The translations under genes were made by a program, and so were the position numbers. Below the pieces are notes generated by a model. The model worked only from the letters and a program-made list of their open reading frames with translations, made no database searches and was not told the DNA's origin. A stretch of DNA of 64,000 nt from Nigrospora sphaerica (Eukaryota > Ascomycota > Sordariomycetes > Amphisphaeriales > Apiosporaceae), in contig JAGVVL010000002.1 of the NCBI GenBank assembly GCA_018287875.1, forward strand, positions 4,216,001 to 4,280,000, written 5' to 3'. Positions 1 to 12,907 of the stretch are shown here, in pieces; position 1 is the first letter of the stretch; every line of letters begins with the position of its first letter.

Positions 1-3000
1 CCGCTGCTTTCTTCCAACTCAAGTGCCTACGCAGTTGACTCATCATAAGAACGTGTGTAGTATGTCTTTGGCATCGCTCCAGGGCCAAGATGACGGGCGG
101 ACGTGGCGCAAGCCTCATGCCCCCGACGCCCTTGACGCCCTGCCTGCCGGTCCGTGTTGGTCTACTTCCCTGGGACAAATCTTTCTCTATCTCTCTAAGG
201 TACAGAAGTAAAGAGGAGATAGGTGGTTGGTTGGTAAGTACTTAGATGGCGCAATGCTAGTAGCTACGGTGGATAAAAGAGTACTTGGCCACGTGGGTAG
301 TGCAATAATAGCTGCCCGCTTCTTCCACTGCGTCTGCTGAGCTCGGTCGCTATGCACCCACGACGACTGCCGGCCTGTTTCCTCGCGTGGCCCGCGTGGA
401 ATCCGTATTCCCGTGGATGTTGTGGGTGCTGTGCGATCGATTCCTCATCGGCGCCACAACTGCCGGGCGGCGGGTGCGGTTGTCCCCTGACCCTGGGCGG
501 CGACGGAGTGAAAAGCAGGGCAGGCGGGACTAAGACCCAAGGCCAGAGCCTCATGAGCGCAATCGAACGGCTGATGATGCCATCATGGAGACATCTGCTC
601 CGCCGCCCCTGCTAGAGGACATGGATGGCTTAGACCTGGCGGTCCGGGTAAAGTGGCACATGGATGGGAGCGACAGCCGCCGAGATCTCTCCCATGACAC
701 CAATCCATGGATTAATGGACATGTTCACTGGCAGGACGGGGACAGAAGAACTGGCTCACCACTAGTCCAATGGTTTATAGTGCAGTGAGCCATTTCTTCC
801 GTCCCACTTCTGACTGGCTGGCGTGGCTGGCACGACGCCCGCTGCGGAGCGCGCCTAACGGAGGCATAATTTGGATCATTTATTACCGCCATCGGCACTA
901 GGTAAGTTGTGGATAGGTAGGATGAAGGTGGGTAAGAAGGACTTTGCTCTCAAGGTTACGAGGGAAGTGGTCGAATACAGGCTAGGTAACCTGCACACTT
1001 GTTATGTATGACATGGCGAACTCCCGGACTGCCGGGCAACGGGACTGGGGTTCTCCTGGCCACGACGTATGTCACCTAACACAGAGAGGTATAGCGGCTG
1101 AGCCAACAAAGCCCTTCACACGTCTGTAAATGACTAACCGCTCTTGGCAGTCGTGATTGGTAAATGGTGGGTGCCAGGCTCTGCTCCGTCTGTCGGTTAG
1201 TTACCTAGGAAGGAAAGAAAACGCCCCTCCCAGATGCGCTCTCTTTCTCCTATTGCACGCCCCCAGCTGCGAACGCAACGACAACTCAGTCGGGCCGGCT
1301 GAATCGTACCTACGTGGAACGTATTTAAACCAACGCAAGCGGTCGACGCGGCCCAACGCCAACCGCGTGCGCTGAGACTCGCAGCAGCACCGCAACTACG
1401 GGTCATCGTTATCGAGGAGCCATGGGTGCTTCACTCCATCGCCTTAACTCCGTCCCATCGTGTTCAATGCACGGAAGTAGACGAGGTACCTTACCTACCA
1501 CTCTACGCACCTGCACAAGGCACGAGGACATGGACCAATGCCAGCATAGCCCTGTCATCAACACGACCAGAGCATCCATCAGTGGTGGAAAAGCCTGTCT
1601 GCCACCCTCCCAAGGCGCGCCTAAGACGTCCGGCGCTCAATGCGCGCAGTCATCTTGCCCGTTTGGGAAGCAAGCATCGGTCAATTCGAAGTCTATCGTG
1701 TCGGGTCCCTCGCGAAGAGAAAAAAAACAAGGTGCCGCCGGCCGTGACGCCCTGGACCTTGACTCAAACCCGGAACATCGCTGCGAGACAGCGCGACGTT
1801 GTTTCTGGACGATGCATTCCCCCTGGCAGCTCTGGGGGGAGAAGTCCTCCATCCGGGCCCAGACGTCCGTATCTGGCGGGTCTCGTCTGTTGGGTATTGT
1901 TGGATGCCGGCGCGCCATGGGACCTGGATTGCCCGCCCTCGACACGGTCATCCCGTCCGTCCGATCAAGGCACGGGGTTGGCGGGCCTGACAGCTGTAGC
2001 TGACTCTCACCGGTAATCTGACTCTTCTGGTTTGGGTGTCTTGGGCCCGCGCGGACACACGGAAGCGGAGGGTGGACGTAAGCACGGTTCCAGTGCGTCG
2101 CATCGCCTTGTCACTCGCCCGGCTGGCGAAGCCTCGCCGTTTGATGCCTTTCGCCATCGCCCACTTGCCCGCCATGCCGTAACCCCTCCTTTGCGACCCC
2201 GCCTCGGCTTACCATGTATTCCGCCGATATAGGATGGATGAGGGGCCAGCCCGGTCGGTGTCTGGGCAAGATGGAGCAGATAGATTGGCCGGGTGCCCGG
2301 CTGGCTTAGTGCCCATCACACAGCCCCATCGCCAGTCCTGCCTACCCGGTCGTCGTCGTACAACGACTACCCGCCTACCCGCCTGCGACTTGCATCCACG
2401 CCACGACGGAGACGCATTATTCGCACTCCATCCCATCTTGCCGACCCTCTCGACGCGACTGGTGGTGCCAGGCCTCGGTGATGGCATGTACGGCATGCGG
2501 TGACCCATTGGAGCACCTTGTCGTCCACTAGTAGAGGCGGGGGGGGGCGTCAGCAGCAAATCGATACTGATCCACGGATGTTTTGATGGCACAAGGCTCA
2601 GGACACCAAGTCAGCTGTCATCCACCAGATAGTACCTACATACGCACAAATGAGGGTCCCTCGTATGCGGGCCACTGCGGACTCTTCCATCACCCACCCC
2701 ACCCCCTCCGACTCGTTCGAGATCCATCGGCGGGAACCCGCGATGCATGTAGGTATCAGTATGTACCTATCCACCCGGTTGGTTCCTTGTTCGGCGGGGG
2801 CAATCGGGAGGGGACCCTTGGAACAGGCAGCAAGCAGGCACTGAAACGGCCATCGCAACCGCAGCCACCGCAGCCTCGCAGTCTGAGGGGCTCATCAGGG
2901 TGACCAGGCCCGTCTTAGGGGGCGATCTTTGCACATGCTAAACGTCCACCCGCCCGCAGCGACGCAAGCGGCGAAAAAGGGTCTTTTCGAATTTTCGCCG

Positions 3001-6000
3001 CTTGCCGTTGCGCGAGGACGGGACAGAACCTCCGTATTTGCGCCCTAATCCAGCGGCCGCCGGGCGAAGACGGTGGCTGCCTGGACCAGTTTAGGTACTT
3101 GCCTAATTCCTGGCTAAGGAAGAAAAAAAGAGAAAGAGAATACTTAGGCCAGTGAGTGGGCAAATGGGTAACGGATGGATAGGCGAAACGGTTTGGAGGA
3201 TTCCGGCGAGAGCTAGATTCTTGAACGAAACGACTCCATTCCTACGCGTCGGAGTGGACGAGCCGTTGACGGGATACATTCCATCGGTACGCACTAATTA
3301 GCCCGAACGCAGTAGTACTAGGTATAGTAAGCCGTACTCAATGCACTTCCCCCACCTCCCACGCGGGGCTGTACTGATGCTACTACTATCCATGAGGGAA
3401 AACAATGTTGCTGGCCATCAAGTAATGCGGCAGGTACAACAAGAAGGGAAGCCACTCGAAGCGCGCCCTCCCCCCTCCTTCGGAACAGCGCCGGGCCTCG
3501 TGAGAATCCCGCCCGAGGCGCGGGAACACGAAATGCGTGGGAAATGCGAGTAAATCACATGCGGCGGGCGGCACAGAGACGGCCTGGCGCCGGGAGCCAA
3601 TAAGGGCCCACGATGGCCGGCAGCTTTCCGCATGATCGCGTTCGCACCGCTCCCATGACGGATGGGTCAAATGAACCCTCGGCGAAAGAGCAGGCTTTGG
3701 GTGGCACGACCGGTGTCTTTTTGCCTGGGATGGATGCTGCCTCAACTTTCTATTCAGATCCCGTGCCGCCACCTGTTGATCCAGAGGCTGGTCTGGCATT
3801 GAACCCCCCATTTGACATCCCCACTGCCCGTTCGATTCCCGTCCCGTGGCGCCGGCCGTTGAACCGTGTTGCAGCTGTTCTGGGTACGGCTCTGCCAGCC
3901 GGCCACCAAAACCAGACAGCCCCCCATACGTACTTCAAGTACCTACCAGTAGCCTCTATCTACAACTGATCCATCCCTCTAGCCCTCTACGCACGCTCGC
4001 GGCCATGGTCACGACGGACCGGCGCATGACGATGAGGGGTCCAGATGGCGCTTCTCGGGCGGTCGTTGGGCTTCAGCCTCCCGGGCCTGCCGTTTCTGCA
4101 CGGTTCAGCAGCAGCCAGCCCACTCCCCTCGTTTTCAAACCACGATCAAAGTCAGTAACGGCAAACGCAATCGGGGTGACCCTTGTTCCCCGTGTCGTCA
4201 TTGCAGCCCACCTTTCATCCCGCCACCCAACTACCTACCTACTTTCTTACCTATCGTGAGCAGCTACCTACTTTCTCCCCCTTTCTATGGCGAGGGGGCT
4301 ATCACGGGGACACGGGAAGGGGGTGTGGTGTGTGCTTAGGTACGGACTCAAAGAGATAGATACGACGGATATGCCGTATATGTGGCTTTGCTGATGATGT
4401 TGGAAGCGCGTTGGGCTTTACCGTGGTGGTGGCTCGTCAGCCAGTCAGGGTACGGCTCGATGTCTCATGTGGGCGCCGATCTTCTTCCTCATCGTGACCC
4501 CCTAACGGCAAAACGGATGGATGCACGGGTGAGAAAAAGAGTCAATCCACAAAACCGAGACGGTAGTCCAAACGGTCGGCACGACTGCAAGATGCGATCT
4601 GTAGATAACTGTTAGTAGCCCGAGCCGGAAAGGTAGGAGGTGCTCAGTGCTCTGCTGTGAAACGTCGCCAGGCACGCATGTCACCACCTCGGCATACCAG
4701 CGCCTCGACACGTCATTATCGTCCTATCGCCCCCGGCCTCAATGATGTCACCAGGACGGGGGCCACCTTCGCACAGAAACTCGCCCAAGCTCCCACAATC
4801 TAGCTACTGTGTAGGTCCTGCCTGGCAGGGCGACCGCTTCTTCCTCCTGCCCGTTCTGTGCTCTTCCCAACGTTTCTACGCATCGCGGGGGGGTTTCTAT
4901 GAGTTTGGACATTATCGATAGGGGATGGGGGGGGCTTCCACGGCCAGTACTCAGTAATGCGCGATGGGCCGAACGTTCCAGTGCGCGACCAGCAAACCCG
5001 CTCCTGTCCCAATGCCTTTTGGACCTTTTCTAGACCCTCTGCGAGTCACATCGTGGAATATTCGTAGAAGGGATCACCTGGTCCAGCAAACATGCCCAAC
5101 CCGGCAAGCAAAAAAATTTGGTGACGTTGAGGGTTTTTAGCCCGTTTTGGTGGTCCCTGCCGACAAGCTCCCCCAGATCCGGGAGTACGGGGAATCAATG
5201 CCGCCTCCGCCATCGCCACCACCTGCCACTGACACCATTTGGGCGTTTCGGTTTTGGGTACGTCCAGCGTGAGGATTTCCCTCCGCATGGCCACCTTTGG
5301 ATTACCCGCCGCATGCGCCCGATTAGGCAAGCTGCTGATTCGTGCCGCCACGCGACGCTGGCCATCGGGCGGTCAATGACTCGCAAGCCGCCTTCTAGAA
5401 ACAAGGGAAAATGCTTCGCGACGCGTCGACAACGCATCTTCGGCCAGGTACCGTCCACGCCCGCGTGTCAGTGTCGCGCGTGTCCGCCGTTGGATGACAC
5501 GCCGCCAACCAGCTTCCCTGTAGGACTCTGCATGCCCCCCTCCCACACGACGCGGCCGAGCCCTTCTATGTCGTCGTACGTATCAGTCCGCCTATCGGCC
5601 GTACTTACTCGGGTCCGTGGTGGTCGAGGGCGGCATCTCGCTGCAGCGGGCGATCGACAGGCAATCGCTTGACAGTCGGTTGACGATCGGCCGCTCGTTG
5701 GCTCTGGCTTCGTGCGATGCAGGAGAGTGCCAGGGGAGGGCCTCATACCCTCTGAAGTGTCCGACGCCCATGTGGCTAGTAGCTTCCTGTTTCCAACGCA
5801 CCGAGAGTTCACTGTTCCGACTGGAGCGCCAGAGCAGCGTCCCTGGCGGTGGTACTCTTGACGAAAATGCACGGTTCTTCCCGAACCAGAGGCACGCGTT
5901 CGCTCTATGCCCAGGGGGGCACGATGAGGGTAAGATGCCTCCCTGGTATGCGCTGGATGAGAACTTCATTCACCGTCAAGCAGATTTTCCAAAAAGGGGG

Positions 6001-6209
6001 GCAGAGGACCTGGAACGAGAGCCGGGTAAGGTCCCGGTGTTTACCCCGGTACTTGGGCTACAAAATCAGCGCGCAACTGCAACAGCGAGCCCAAAGTCCT
6101 GTATCTAGACTCTGCTTGTGTCCGCCGCCAGCTTCCCAAGTGCTGAGCATCGACTCCCGCATATCCGGTGATTTCCTACTTGCTGGAGCCGCCTCTCACG
6201 CCCGACAGT
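1..6209. other. gene-poor stretch
   Basis: No open frame here shows a recognisable domain, a plausible intron structure or a signal peptide. Overlapping GC-rich open frames (for example around 1422-2016 and 5118-5672) are open on both strands at once and have Arg/Ser/Pro-rich, low-complexity translations, which is what chance frames look like. Short TACCTA/TAGGTA-type tracts occur near 228-245, 3310 and 4230-4275. Confidence 0.6.
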
Positions 6210-6833
6210 CTACGTCTGGCATTCGGTGCCCCGGTGTCCGTAGCAACTTAAGAGGTCGTCGACGTTGTCGACATTGGTGTCTGGGAGGGGCGATGGTGCA
6301 GTCAGTCCACCCTCCAAAACACTCCAAGGCGGAGACCTACTGGTATCGATGCTTGTAGACTTGTACTCGGCCTTGCCATCGACCGCGTCGCCCTTGCAGT
6401 CGCAGACCAGGGTGGTCTGCAGCTCGCCTTCAAGGTGGCAGTTGATGCAACTGTCGTGGTAGTTGCCGCTAGATGCAGAAGTTGAAGGAGTCAGCCTTAG
6501 CAGCTCTTGCGGTGTGTTAATTGCCCCTCCCCCCTGCATTATCGGATAGGAGAGAGGTGGAAACGCGCGAGTAGCCTACCCCGTAGCGCCACTCAGACGG
6601 CCATTCAGGCTCACGTAGCATTGGTTGAGGGCAAGCGACGTGCAGATGGCACGTCCCGACTTGGTCTGGCAGATGGAGCCGAGCATCGGCATATTGGTCT
6701 CGGCGTTCTCCATCAGCTCCGGGCGCCTGCAAGCGCTGACGTACTCGGCCAGCCCGCCGGTGAGGAAAACGGCCAGGACGCCGACGGTCAGGGGTGGTTG
6801 CGGAGAACATGGCGAGACCTGGCTGGCGGGCAC
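6210..6833 (-). CDS. secreted CVNH (cyanovirin-N homology) domain protein
   Basis: Three exons on the minus strand: 6833-6580, 6468-6341 and 6280-6210, encoding about 150 aa. The introns (111 and 60 nt) have GTAGGC...CTAG and GTAGGT...CCAG ends, and both junctions keep the frame (phases 2 and 1). The N-terminus has a hydrophobic stretch at about residues 14-33 that could be a signal peptide. The mature part has the two tandem half-repeats of the CVNH fold: a Cys followed by 'TSLALNQC' and 'NGRL', then 'SCINC', 'TSID' and a final 'LLSCYG'. CVNH proteins bind carbohydrate (high-mannose glycans in the founding cyanobacterial protein); fungal members are often secreted and poorly understood. The start is the first ATG of the open frame and could be shifted by an undetected upstream exon. 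There are no close neighbours. Family assignment is fairly sure; sugar binding is inferred only. Confidence 0.78.
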
Positions 6834-9297
6834 GCGGAATACTGAGGCCGTGGATCGTGGCTTCAGTGGCGGCGATTTCTGACGGCGGACACGAGGACCG
6901 CGGATGGCAGTTACAGGAAAGGTAAACAGACGCTCATTGATTGTGCAATGATTACTTGAAATATCGTCTGGATGTTAGGTCACTGAAGAGGCTTGAAAGG
7001 TTCGGCGCACCGAACGAATCTGGGCTTTGAGCGGCGCCAGGTAAAGATCTCTGGGACTCGACTCTCAGGGTTTCCATTTGTAGGTGGTACGACTTTACTT
7101 GCGCCGTGAGTACTTCAAAACAGTGAGTCCTTCAATGAATAAGACCTCGTAGGTTACTCGTGGGGATAAGGCAATCGGGAACGGTTGAGGGTTGGATTGT
7201 TGTGCTCCTCACATTGTCGTTGGACAATAGCTGTAGATGTCGCCCAGCTGGACAGAAGCACCTGGGTTTCGAAACTCTTCATGATATGCAGACATATTAT
7301 TACAACTCTAGTGTATTTCAAATATTACAGAAGGAGTGCGACGGATGACTCTACAAGACAGGATATTTTGCAAATCGCCCACCATCATTGCCTATTCAAC
7401 GCCAGGGACATTGATCGAGCTTAATCCCAACAAATCCATACAGTCAGAGATAAGGTAGCTGTTCCTTTCTCATTAGCTGAATAACCGAATCACTCGTATG
7501 GAAAGAGCCGGCCTCAGTTGGGCACCTCCTCTCTGGGTGATAGCCTAATATAAATCATAAACTGTGTAGAAGGGAAACCGGAAGAAATCATCTAGGAGTC
7601 ATTCTCGAAATGATATGATATTGATACAGGGAATCGCCAGAATCTTGGAAACATTACTTTGACCCGCGATACTGTGATTTCAAATGCCAGGTATCTTGCG
7701 TCAGATACCTCTTCATCTATGCACCCGACGCTTGCTGGGGATGTGGTGTAATGTGCCCAACGCACCTGCCGGCTTCGGGGCCGACAAGAGTACCACCACA
7801 GGGCAATGGATTAAGAGATGGGCAAGTTAAGCGCAAAGGTAGGATCTACGTTAATGGTGAGTAATATGACAGTGCGATCCATTGCTACTGGAACCTCCAG
7901 TTGGTTCGGCATTCCAGGGTTTCCGATTGCTTACCTCTTTTGCATCAGAATATACGGCACTTGATATAGCACCACGGAGATTGACTGCAGTAGCATACTC
8001 GTTCCGAAGCATTCAACTGCTGATACGTTTTAGTTAAGAACACGGCATCCTCGGTCCATGGCTTATCACTGCTTCCCACAGCGTAGTATGAACAATGGCG
8101 ATGGGTGCTAATTCAATATGGCAGCTGCTTAACAGCAATGGCAGGTTTTGCCACTAGAGTCATCGTAGCTAGGACGGCAGAAATGCAGGCCTTGAACCTT
8201 TTGGCATGTTAGACACTGATAAAAGTTCGAGGAAAGAGGTGGCCCCTCCACTGTATCAAAGAACGACATGAAAACCCCGTCCAATAACCTTCCTAACACA
8301 TACTCAGCTTGCCTAGATGACAAGCTCGTAGCGACACTGACCCCCTTACCACGAACGCGAAGTCCACAGGTAGGCATGATGACTTTTGCTCTGGGTCGGG
8401 ATTGAGTGGCGTCCAACACGGCGTACTCTGGTAGCACTTGAAATCAGAGGAACACCAAAACACCTGTCGGTGGCTTTCGGAGTGTTTTGAACACTCTTCC
8501 TTGATATCCATTCTCAGGAGTTGGTCAGCCTCAAGGATTCCAGAAGGAACATATAGTGGGCGTGACCGGCATCGTGACGGCGTCGAGGGCGCGACCAAGG
8601 ATGATTGGGGCCCAAGAATTCTGTCTTCCGTACGCCTTTCAAGGCTTCTTGTATGGCTGAGAGATTTTGCCGCATGCAGGAAACGGCTTGGGTTGGATAA
8701 TTGTCATTCAGCAGTACCACTCCATTCCACCGAAACCCCGCGGTAGATAACGTGCGACAGCATGAGGGCCTTTAGGGGATCACGTTAAAAAAGTCTTGTT
8801 AAACTCGACCACCTACATATTATACCTCACCTTCGCCATTCTACTATATCGGGCAGGCTGCTGGGGCTACTCTCGGCCTTCGAGTTGGACAATACCAGCC
8901 GATCTGCCCTGTTCACCAAAGTGCCCGAAACCATGGCCACCAGCAGCATTGCCGTATCGAATGCCTGTTCGTTTCATACCTTGGGACGTCTAGGCCCTGA
9001 AAACCCAGCTGGAGCAGTGAGGTCGTCTGTTCGAGACACTCTCCGGTCCTCGCTAGACTCCCCATGCCGGGACTACTATTGCGCCAGACTGGAAGGAAAC
9101 AAGGTACCTAGCCATGTACTCAGCCGCGCCATTGGAGACAAGAGCTCTTCTAACTGCTCCAGCCTCTACCGCCGGCGGTTGGTCTCAGCCGAAGTCTAAG
9201 ACATGGATTCGGTTCCCATTGCTGAAGAAGGAGACCGCCCGCTCAAACACCTACCACCGCATGCCTGCAAGCAGCTCGACCCTTGTGTTGATTGCTT
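6834..9297. other. AT-richer gene-poor stretch
   Basis: Visibly more AT-rich than its flanks, especially 6940-8850. Scattered short patches look protein-like (minus strand around 8129-8437 and 8514-8720, Cys-containing), but they sit in different frames with stops between them and I cannot build an exon model. It lies directly upstream of an AAA ATPase relic, so it may be decayed coding or transposon DNA. Confidence 0.4.
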
Positions 9298-9805
9298 AAG
9301 CCGAAGGAGTGGCTCGGCATGTACGCCGAGCAGATATCGGATATTTCGTGGTACTTGGCGGCCGTTGACAATCTGTTTCCGCCCGAGGACCAAGAAAATT
9401 TGACCAAGGGGAAATAAACCCCTTTGTATTGTCATCTCGTACGAGGGCCGTGCTGTCAGCTGTCTCCTGTCGGGTCCGCCGATACGGGAGCCAGACGTTG
9501 ACGGGCGAGGCTGTCTCCAAAGCTATCCAGGTGCCACTGCACATTATTCCGGCGGTCGATGTGACGTCGGACTCGAGGGGGTTTGACCATAGCCTGCAAT
9601 CGATTCTGGGGCTGGCAGCGAGCTGGGACGTCATGATGCTGCTGTAGGAGTGGGCTGTCTCTCGCAGTGCGGACTGTCTCACGACTCGGGGCTGGATCAA
9701 CTGCAGATTAAGAATAGCCTAGAGACGGCACAGTCACGGGCGTCGAGAAAGACGAACCCCTTCAAGCGTAGCTTCGTCGATAGCGTGTTGTCGGTTAGAA
9801 CGTGA
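9298..9805 (+). pseudogene. relic of a fungal AAA ATPase
   Basis: Similarity runs through all three forward frames, so the gene is dead. From about 9416 one frame reads 'SYEGRAVSCLLSGPP', matching the approach to the Walker A P-loop. The next frame (9429-9647) continues with 'TLTGEAVSKAI', matching the consensus TLTAEAV, and 'ILGLAASWDVMMLL', the lead-in to Walker B. The Asp of the expected LLLDE motif is replaced by a TAG stop (9645-9647). A third frame (9692-9805) reads 'QIKNSLETAQSRASRK', matching the C-terminal RQIKN..KTAQ..A element of the family. The roughly 150-200 residues normally between Walker B and that element are missing. A 40-codon coding-like patch at 9298-9417 lies just upstream but is not assignable. 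The large fungal AAA family (often with an N-terminal DUF7025 region) is the best match. Confidence 0.72.
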
Positions 9806-10810
9806 CGGTTCGGAACTTGGAAGTCCTCAGGAAGAATGGGGGAGCAGTCGGATAGTGGCACGCCGGGATGAATTGGCTAATAGGTCATTCAAGATACTGT
9901 ATGAAAAAAAAAGCGGTTCGGGTTTCGTACAGCGTGGCTGCTCTCGCGCATCGGCAGTATCGTTTGGGCTCGTGTCTGCCGGGCTGGAATGGGTAGACTG
10001 GAAAACCGCGCACAATGTCACTGACCTTCTATGGCAGTAATCAGGAGGTGGTGATGAACACCGAGCGGGAGAACACGAGAAGTGACACGATTCGAGAGTA
10101 TAATCCATCGGAGTTGAAGCGGTCTTCTGTTGTCGTCAGGCGATGGTAGTCGCTATACCCAGGGCTTGCGATGCTTCCGCTCCTCCCGTCTATCCCGTCA
10201 CCAGGGGTATGTTGTGTTCCAAGATCTGCGTGACCAGCGACGGACAGTCCTGGAACCGGCGCCGGCGCCTCGGGCGAGTGATGCGATCGTGATCGATATC
10301 GGCGAGGGGGTTCGTCCGGGAAGGGATGGTTCGGTGGCATCATTGGGTCGACAAAGACGGGAGTGCCGCTCAGGGGAAGATACTACTACGACAGCGCACA
10401 CGCGAGCGAGCATCCTGGTCTCCAGGGTGCAGATGAACTGGGCCGCCAGTTCACCGTATCGCCGACATGAAAAGATGCGTACATGCCTGTCACTGGTACG
10501 GGGTCGGACGATGATGGGTGATGGGGGCCATGTGGCGTTCTCACATACTGTTTCTACAGACTGTCCAAGACGGCTGTACAGTCACCAACACAGCCATATT
10601 CACAGTCACGCGGCCCCGGGTCGCGGGGCTTGGCCCAGATTGGAGACATGTCCACGTCTGAGCGGAATTTTCCACCCCAGTGGTTTTCATGGCATTTCTT
10701 TTTATGGCTCTCCTTGCTCTCTATCTTCAACCCCAGTCCTCCTCTTCCTTCCTTTCATCTCAATCTGTTTGTCCCTGTGAACGAGCGTCTCGGGAGAGAA
10801 GAACGATATG

Positions 10811-10907
10811 AAAGAGAAGGGGGGAGGGAGGGGGGAGGGAGGGGGGAGAGGGGGGAGGGGAAGAGGGGGAGAGAGGGAAAGGGCGACAGGAGAGGGGGAG
10901 AGAGGTA
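10811..10907 (+). repeat. G/A-only purine tract
   Basis: Almost uninterrupted GGGGGA/GA-rich purine run on the plus strand (only one C near 10883), so the other strand is polypyrimidine. Low-complexity DNA of this kind can form triplex or G-rich structures; nothing in the flanks ties it to a gene. Confidence 0.85.
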
Positions 10908-12067
10908 GAGCTAGTCATACAACTACAAACATCGTGTTATTACGATGTACGTTGGCGAAGACAGTGTGTACAACCGTGAAATACCTTTTTTTTCTTCTAT
11001 TCTGCGGTGCCATGTACTCTTCAACACGAGCACCATCTTGGACACATTGGTGGAATAATCCGTCGCAGTCTAATCAAGAAGCGTCGTCACGCAAACTAGG
11101 CGTATGCATCTACATAGGTAGCTCCCAAGACCTACCTCACTCTCACTATAAAGGCTCGGCCGGTAGGGATCCCATGACCTGCTGCCGGCGGCATTGCTAA
11201 ATCCGAACCCAATAGGCCGCAACAGGGAAGAGTCCGGCAGGGGCAGGGGCAGCGATGGACGTTTACGGGGGTTTGGGTGACGCTAATGATTTCACGACAT
11301 AATCGCGAGTGGCTCATGACATGGTGTCCCATGTGCGTGCATGACTTACACCACTGGCCTAATCGTGACAATGCGGACGGCGCGTCTCCCTAGAGCAGCG
11401 CGCGTGATCGAATCGTCCATCGTCGAGTCTTGGACGGAGGACCGGGGGGGTTTGATTTGTGGCATGAGAGCCTTGCGAGCAAGAAGGCAGAGAGAGAAAG
11501 AGAAGAGAGAGAGAGAGAAAGAGGCAGCGTGAAGAAGGCTCTTCGGACATTTCTCGCGTTCCTGGGTTAGGTAGGTTAGGGTACTTTGCTTGCTATTGGC
11601 TGTTGGCGATGTAGCAGTTGCAACAAACAGGGACCTGGAGGATGAGGTAGGACGTATGTATTACCAAGCAGGTACCCGCCTCGTAGCAGCAATCGTCGCA
11701 GCTTCCCATACAAAGTCTCCTCCATCCAATCCTCCAGCTTCTACAACTACCCCCAATTGGTGGGCGATGGGACTATACGAACGGGTTCCCACGGCCAGTA
11801 GGTCCCGCAATTTATCGGATTGACTCCCGATCTTACGTCTCTGATGGGGCCAGCACTGGGACCGACAAAAAGTCGACGCAAGGTGCGTCTTGCCACTCGT
11901 GCTTTCGCGCTCTTCGCTGCAAGTGCAGTGTCGGAGCTGCCCCGACGCCGCCTTTTTTTCTTCCTTTGCTGGCAATTCGCGACACACAGACACACACGGA
12001 GACACACGCTCTCTAACAGAACCACTCTATCACATCCGAAGAGGTGGGGAAAGAGAGAAAATGCGGA

Positions 12068-12105
12068 GAGAGCGCGCGCGCGCGCGCGAGAGAGAGAGAG
12101 GGACT
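12068..12105. repeat. (CG)n-(GA)n microsatellite
   Basis: An alternating CG run of about 17 nt is followed at once by a GA dinucleotide run. It lies about 800 bp upstream of the Zn2Cys6 gene. Confidence 0.8.
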
Positions 12106-12364
12106 GCAGAGGGGAGAAAAAGAGAAACAAGAGCTGGAATTGGGGGGAGAGGGGGGAGACAGGTCCACGAGACTCCATTACTGAAAGCTCGAGAGCTCGA
12201 GAGCCAGCACCAGGCCGGACCTGGCACCAGCGCAACTGGTCAACAACCCGCGTTGCTGCTCCCTGGCGCCACGACTGACTCATGTGCGCCCAAGTCGCAA
12301 CGCCGCTCCGACCGTCTGCCTACCGGCAGGCTGGTCGCCCTGGGACCAAGGCTGTCTGGCCCTT

Positions 12365-12428
12365 CCCTACGGTGCCCGTAGGGTCGAATTTGCCGGTGCC
12401 AGGTCCCGATCAGGGAAAGATCGGGACC
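12365..12428 (+). other. two hairpins in the upstream region of the Zn2Cys6 gene
   Basis: The first inverted repeat (12365-12383) has perfect 8-bp arms CCCTACGG/CCGTAGGG around a 3-nt loop. The second (12402-12428) has perfect 10-bp arms GGTCCCGATC/GATCGGGACC around a 7-nt loop. They lie about 500 nt before the regulator's start codon and could be a structured 5' leader or palindromic protein-binding sites. Confidence 0.6.
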
Positions 12429-12907
12429 CCCCCCGACTACGTGGGCAAGTGGTGGCCCTCTTGGGCGTTGGCAGGCAGGCAGACCGGGTCCCCTCGCTGC
12501 TAGAAACCCGGGGAGGCCCTCTCACCGCACGGGAACATGGTTGCCCTACCGGCCCCCATGCACCCGACCTGCCGACGACCCCAGACGACTCGTCGGAACC
12601 CAGAGCTGGCGCTGCCTGCCCCGTCCTGCCCGTCCCTCTTCCCACTGCGCTGCAGGAGTTCCCTGCTGGCCACCACTGCCACGGGCTGCCCCTGTCTTCT
12701 TTCGAAATAGCAGAGTGCGGCGATGGGACTAGTAACTACCTAGTAGACCTCGATACGCTGCCTGGGCCTGAGAAAAAAAAGAGAGAGAGCGAGAGAGAGC
12801 GATGAGACGTGCTCCATCCATTGTCGCCGTGGCCCGAGACCGATCTTGATGAAGGAAACTCTATTGGAACCCCACACGGCTGTAGTAAGAAGAGTCCCGG
12901 AAAAGAC

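Larger units (their letters stand above)
9806..12364. other. gene-poor stretch with low-complexity tracts
   Basis: No supported gene. Open frames overlap on both strands and have low-complexity translations. It contains a long purine tract (10811-10907) and a CG/GA dinucleotide tract (about 12068-12105). Confidence 0.5.

Noticed and set aside
1422..2016. Two overlapping open frames of about 195 codons on the plus strand
   Set aside because: Overlapping frames of equal length, low-complexity Ser/Arg/Pro content, no recognisable motif.
3820..3850. tRNA T-loop-like GTTCGATTCCC sequence
   Set aside because: No matching acceptor stem, D arm or anticodon arm could be folded around it.
3613..3969. 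118-codon plus-strand frame with fairly protein-like composition
   Set aside because: No domain, no homology I recognise and no supporting context. Left out rather than guessed.
8129..8720. Possible small Cys-rich secreted protein on the minus strand
   Set aside because: Patches with many Cys residues occur in two frames, but no signal peptide, no good donor/acceptor pair and stops between pieces.
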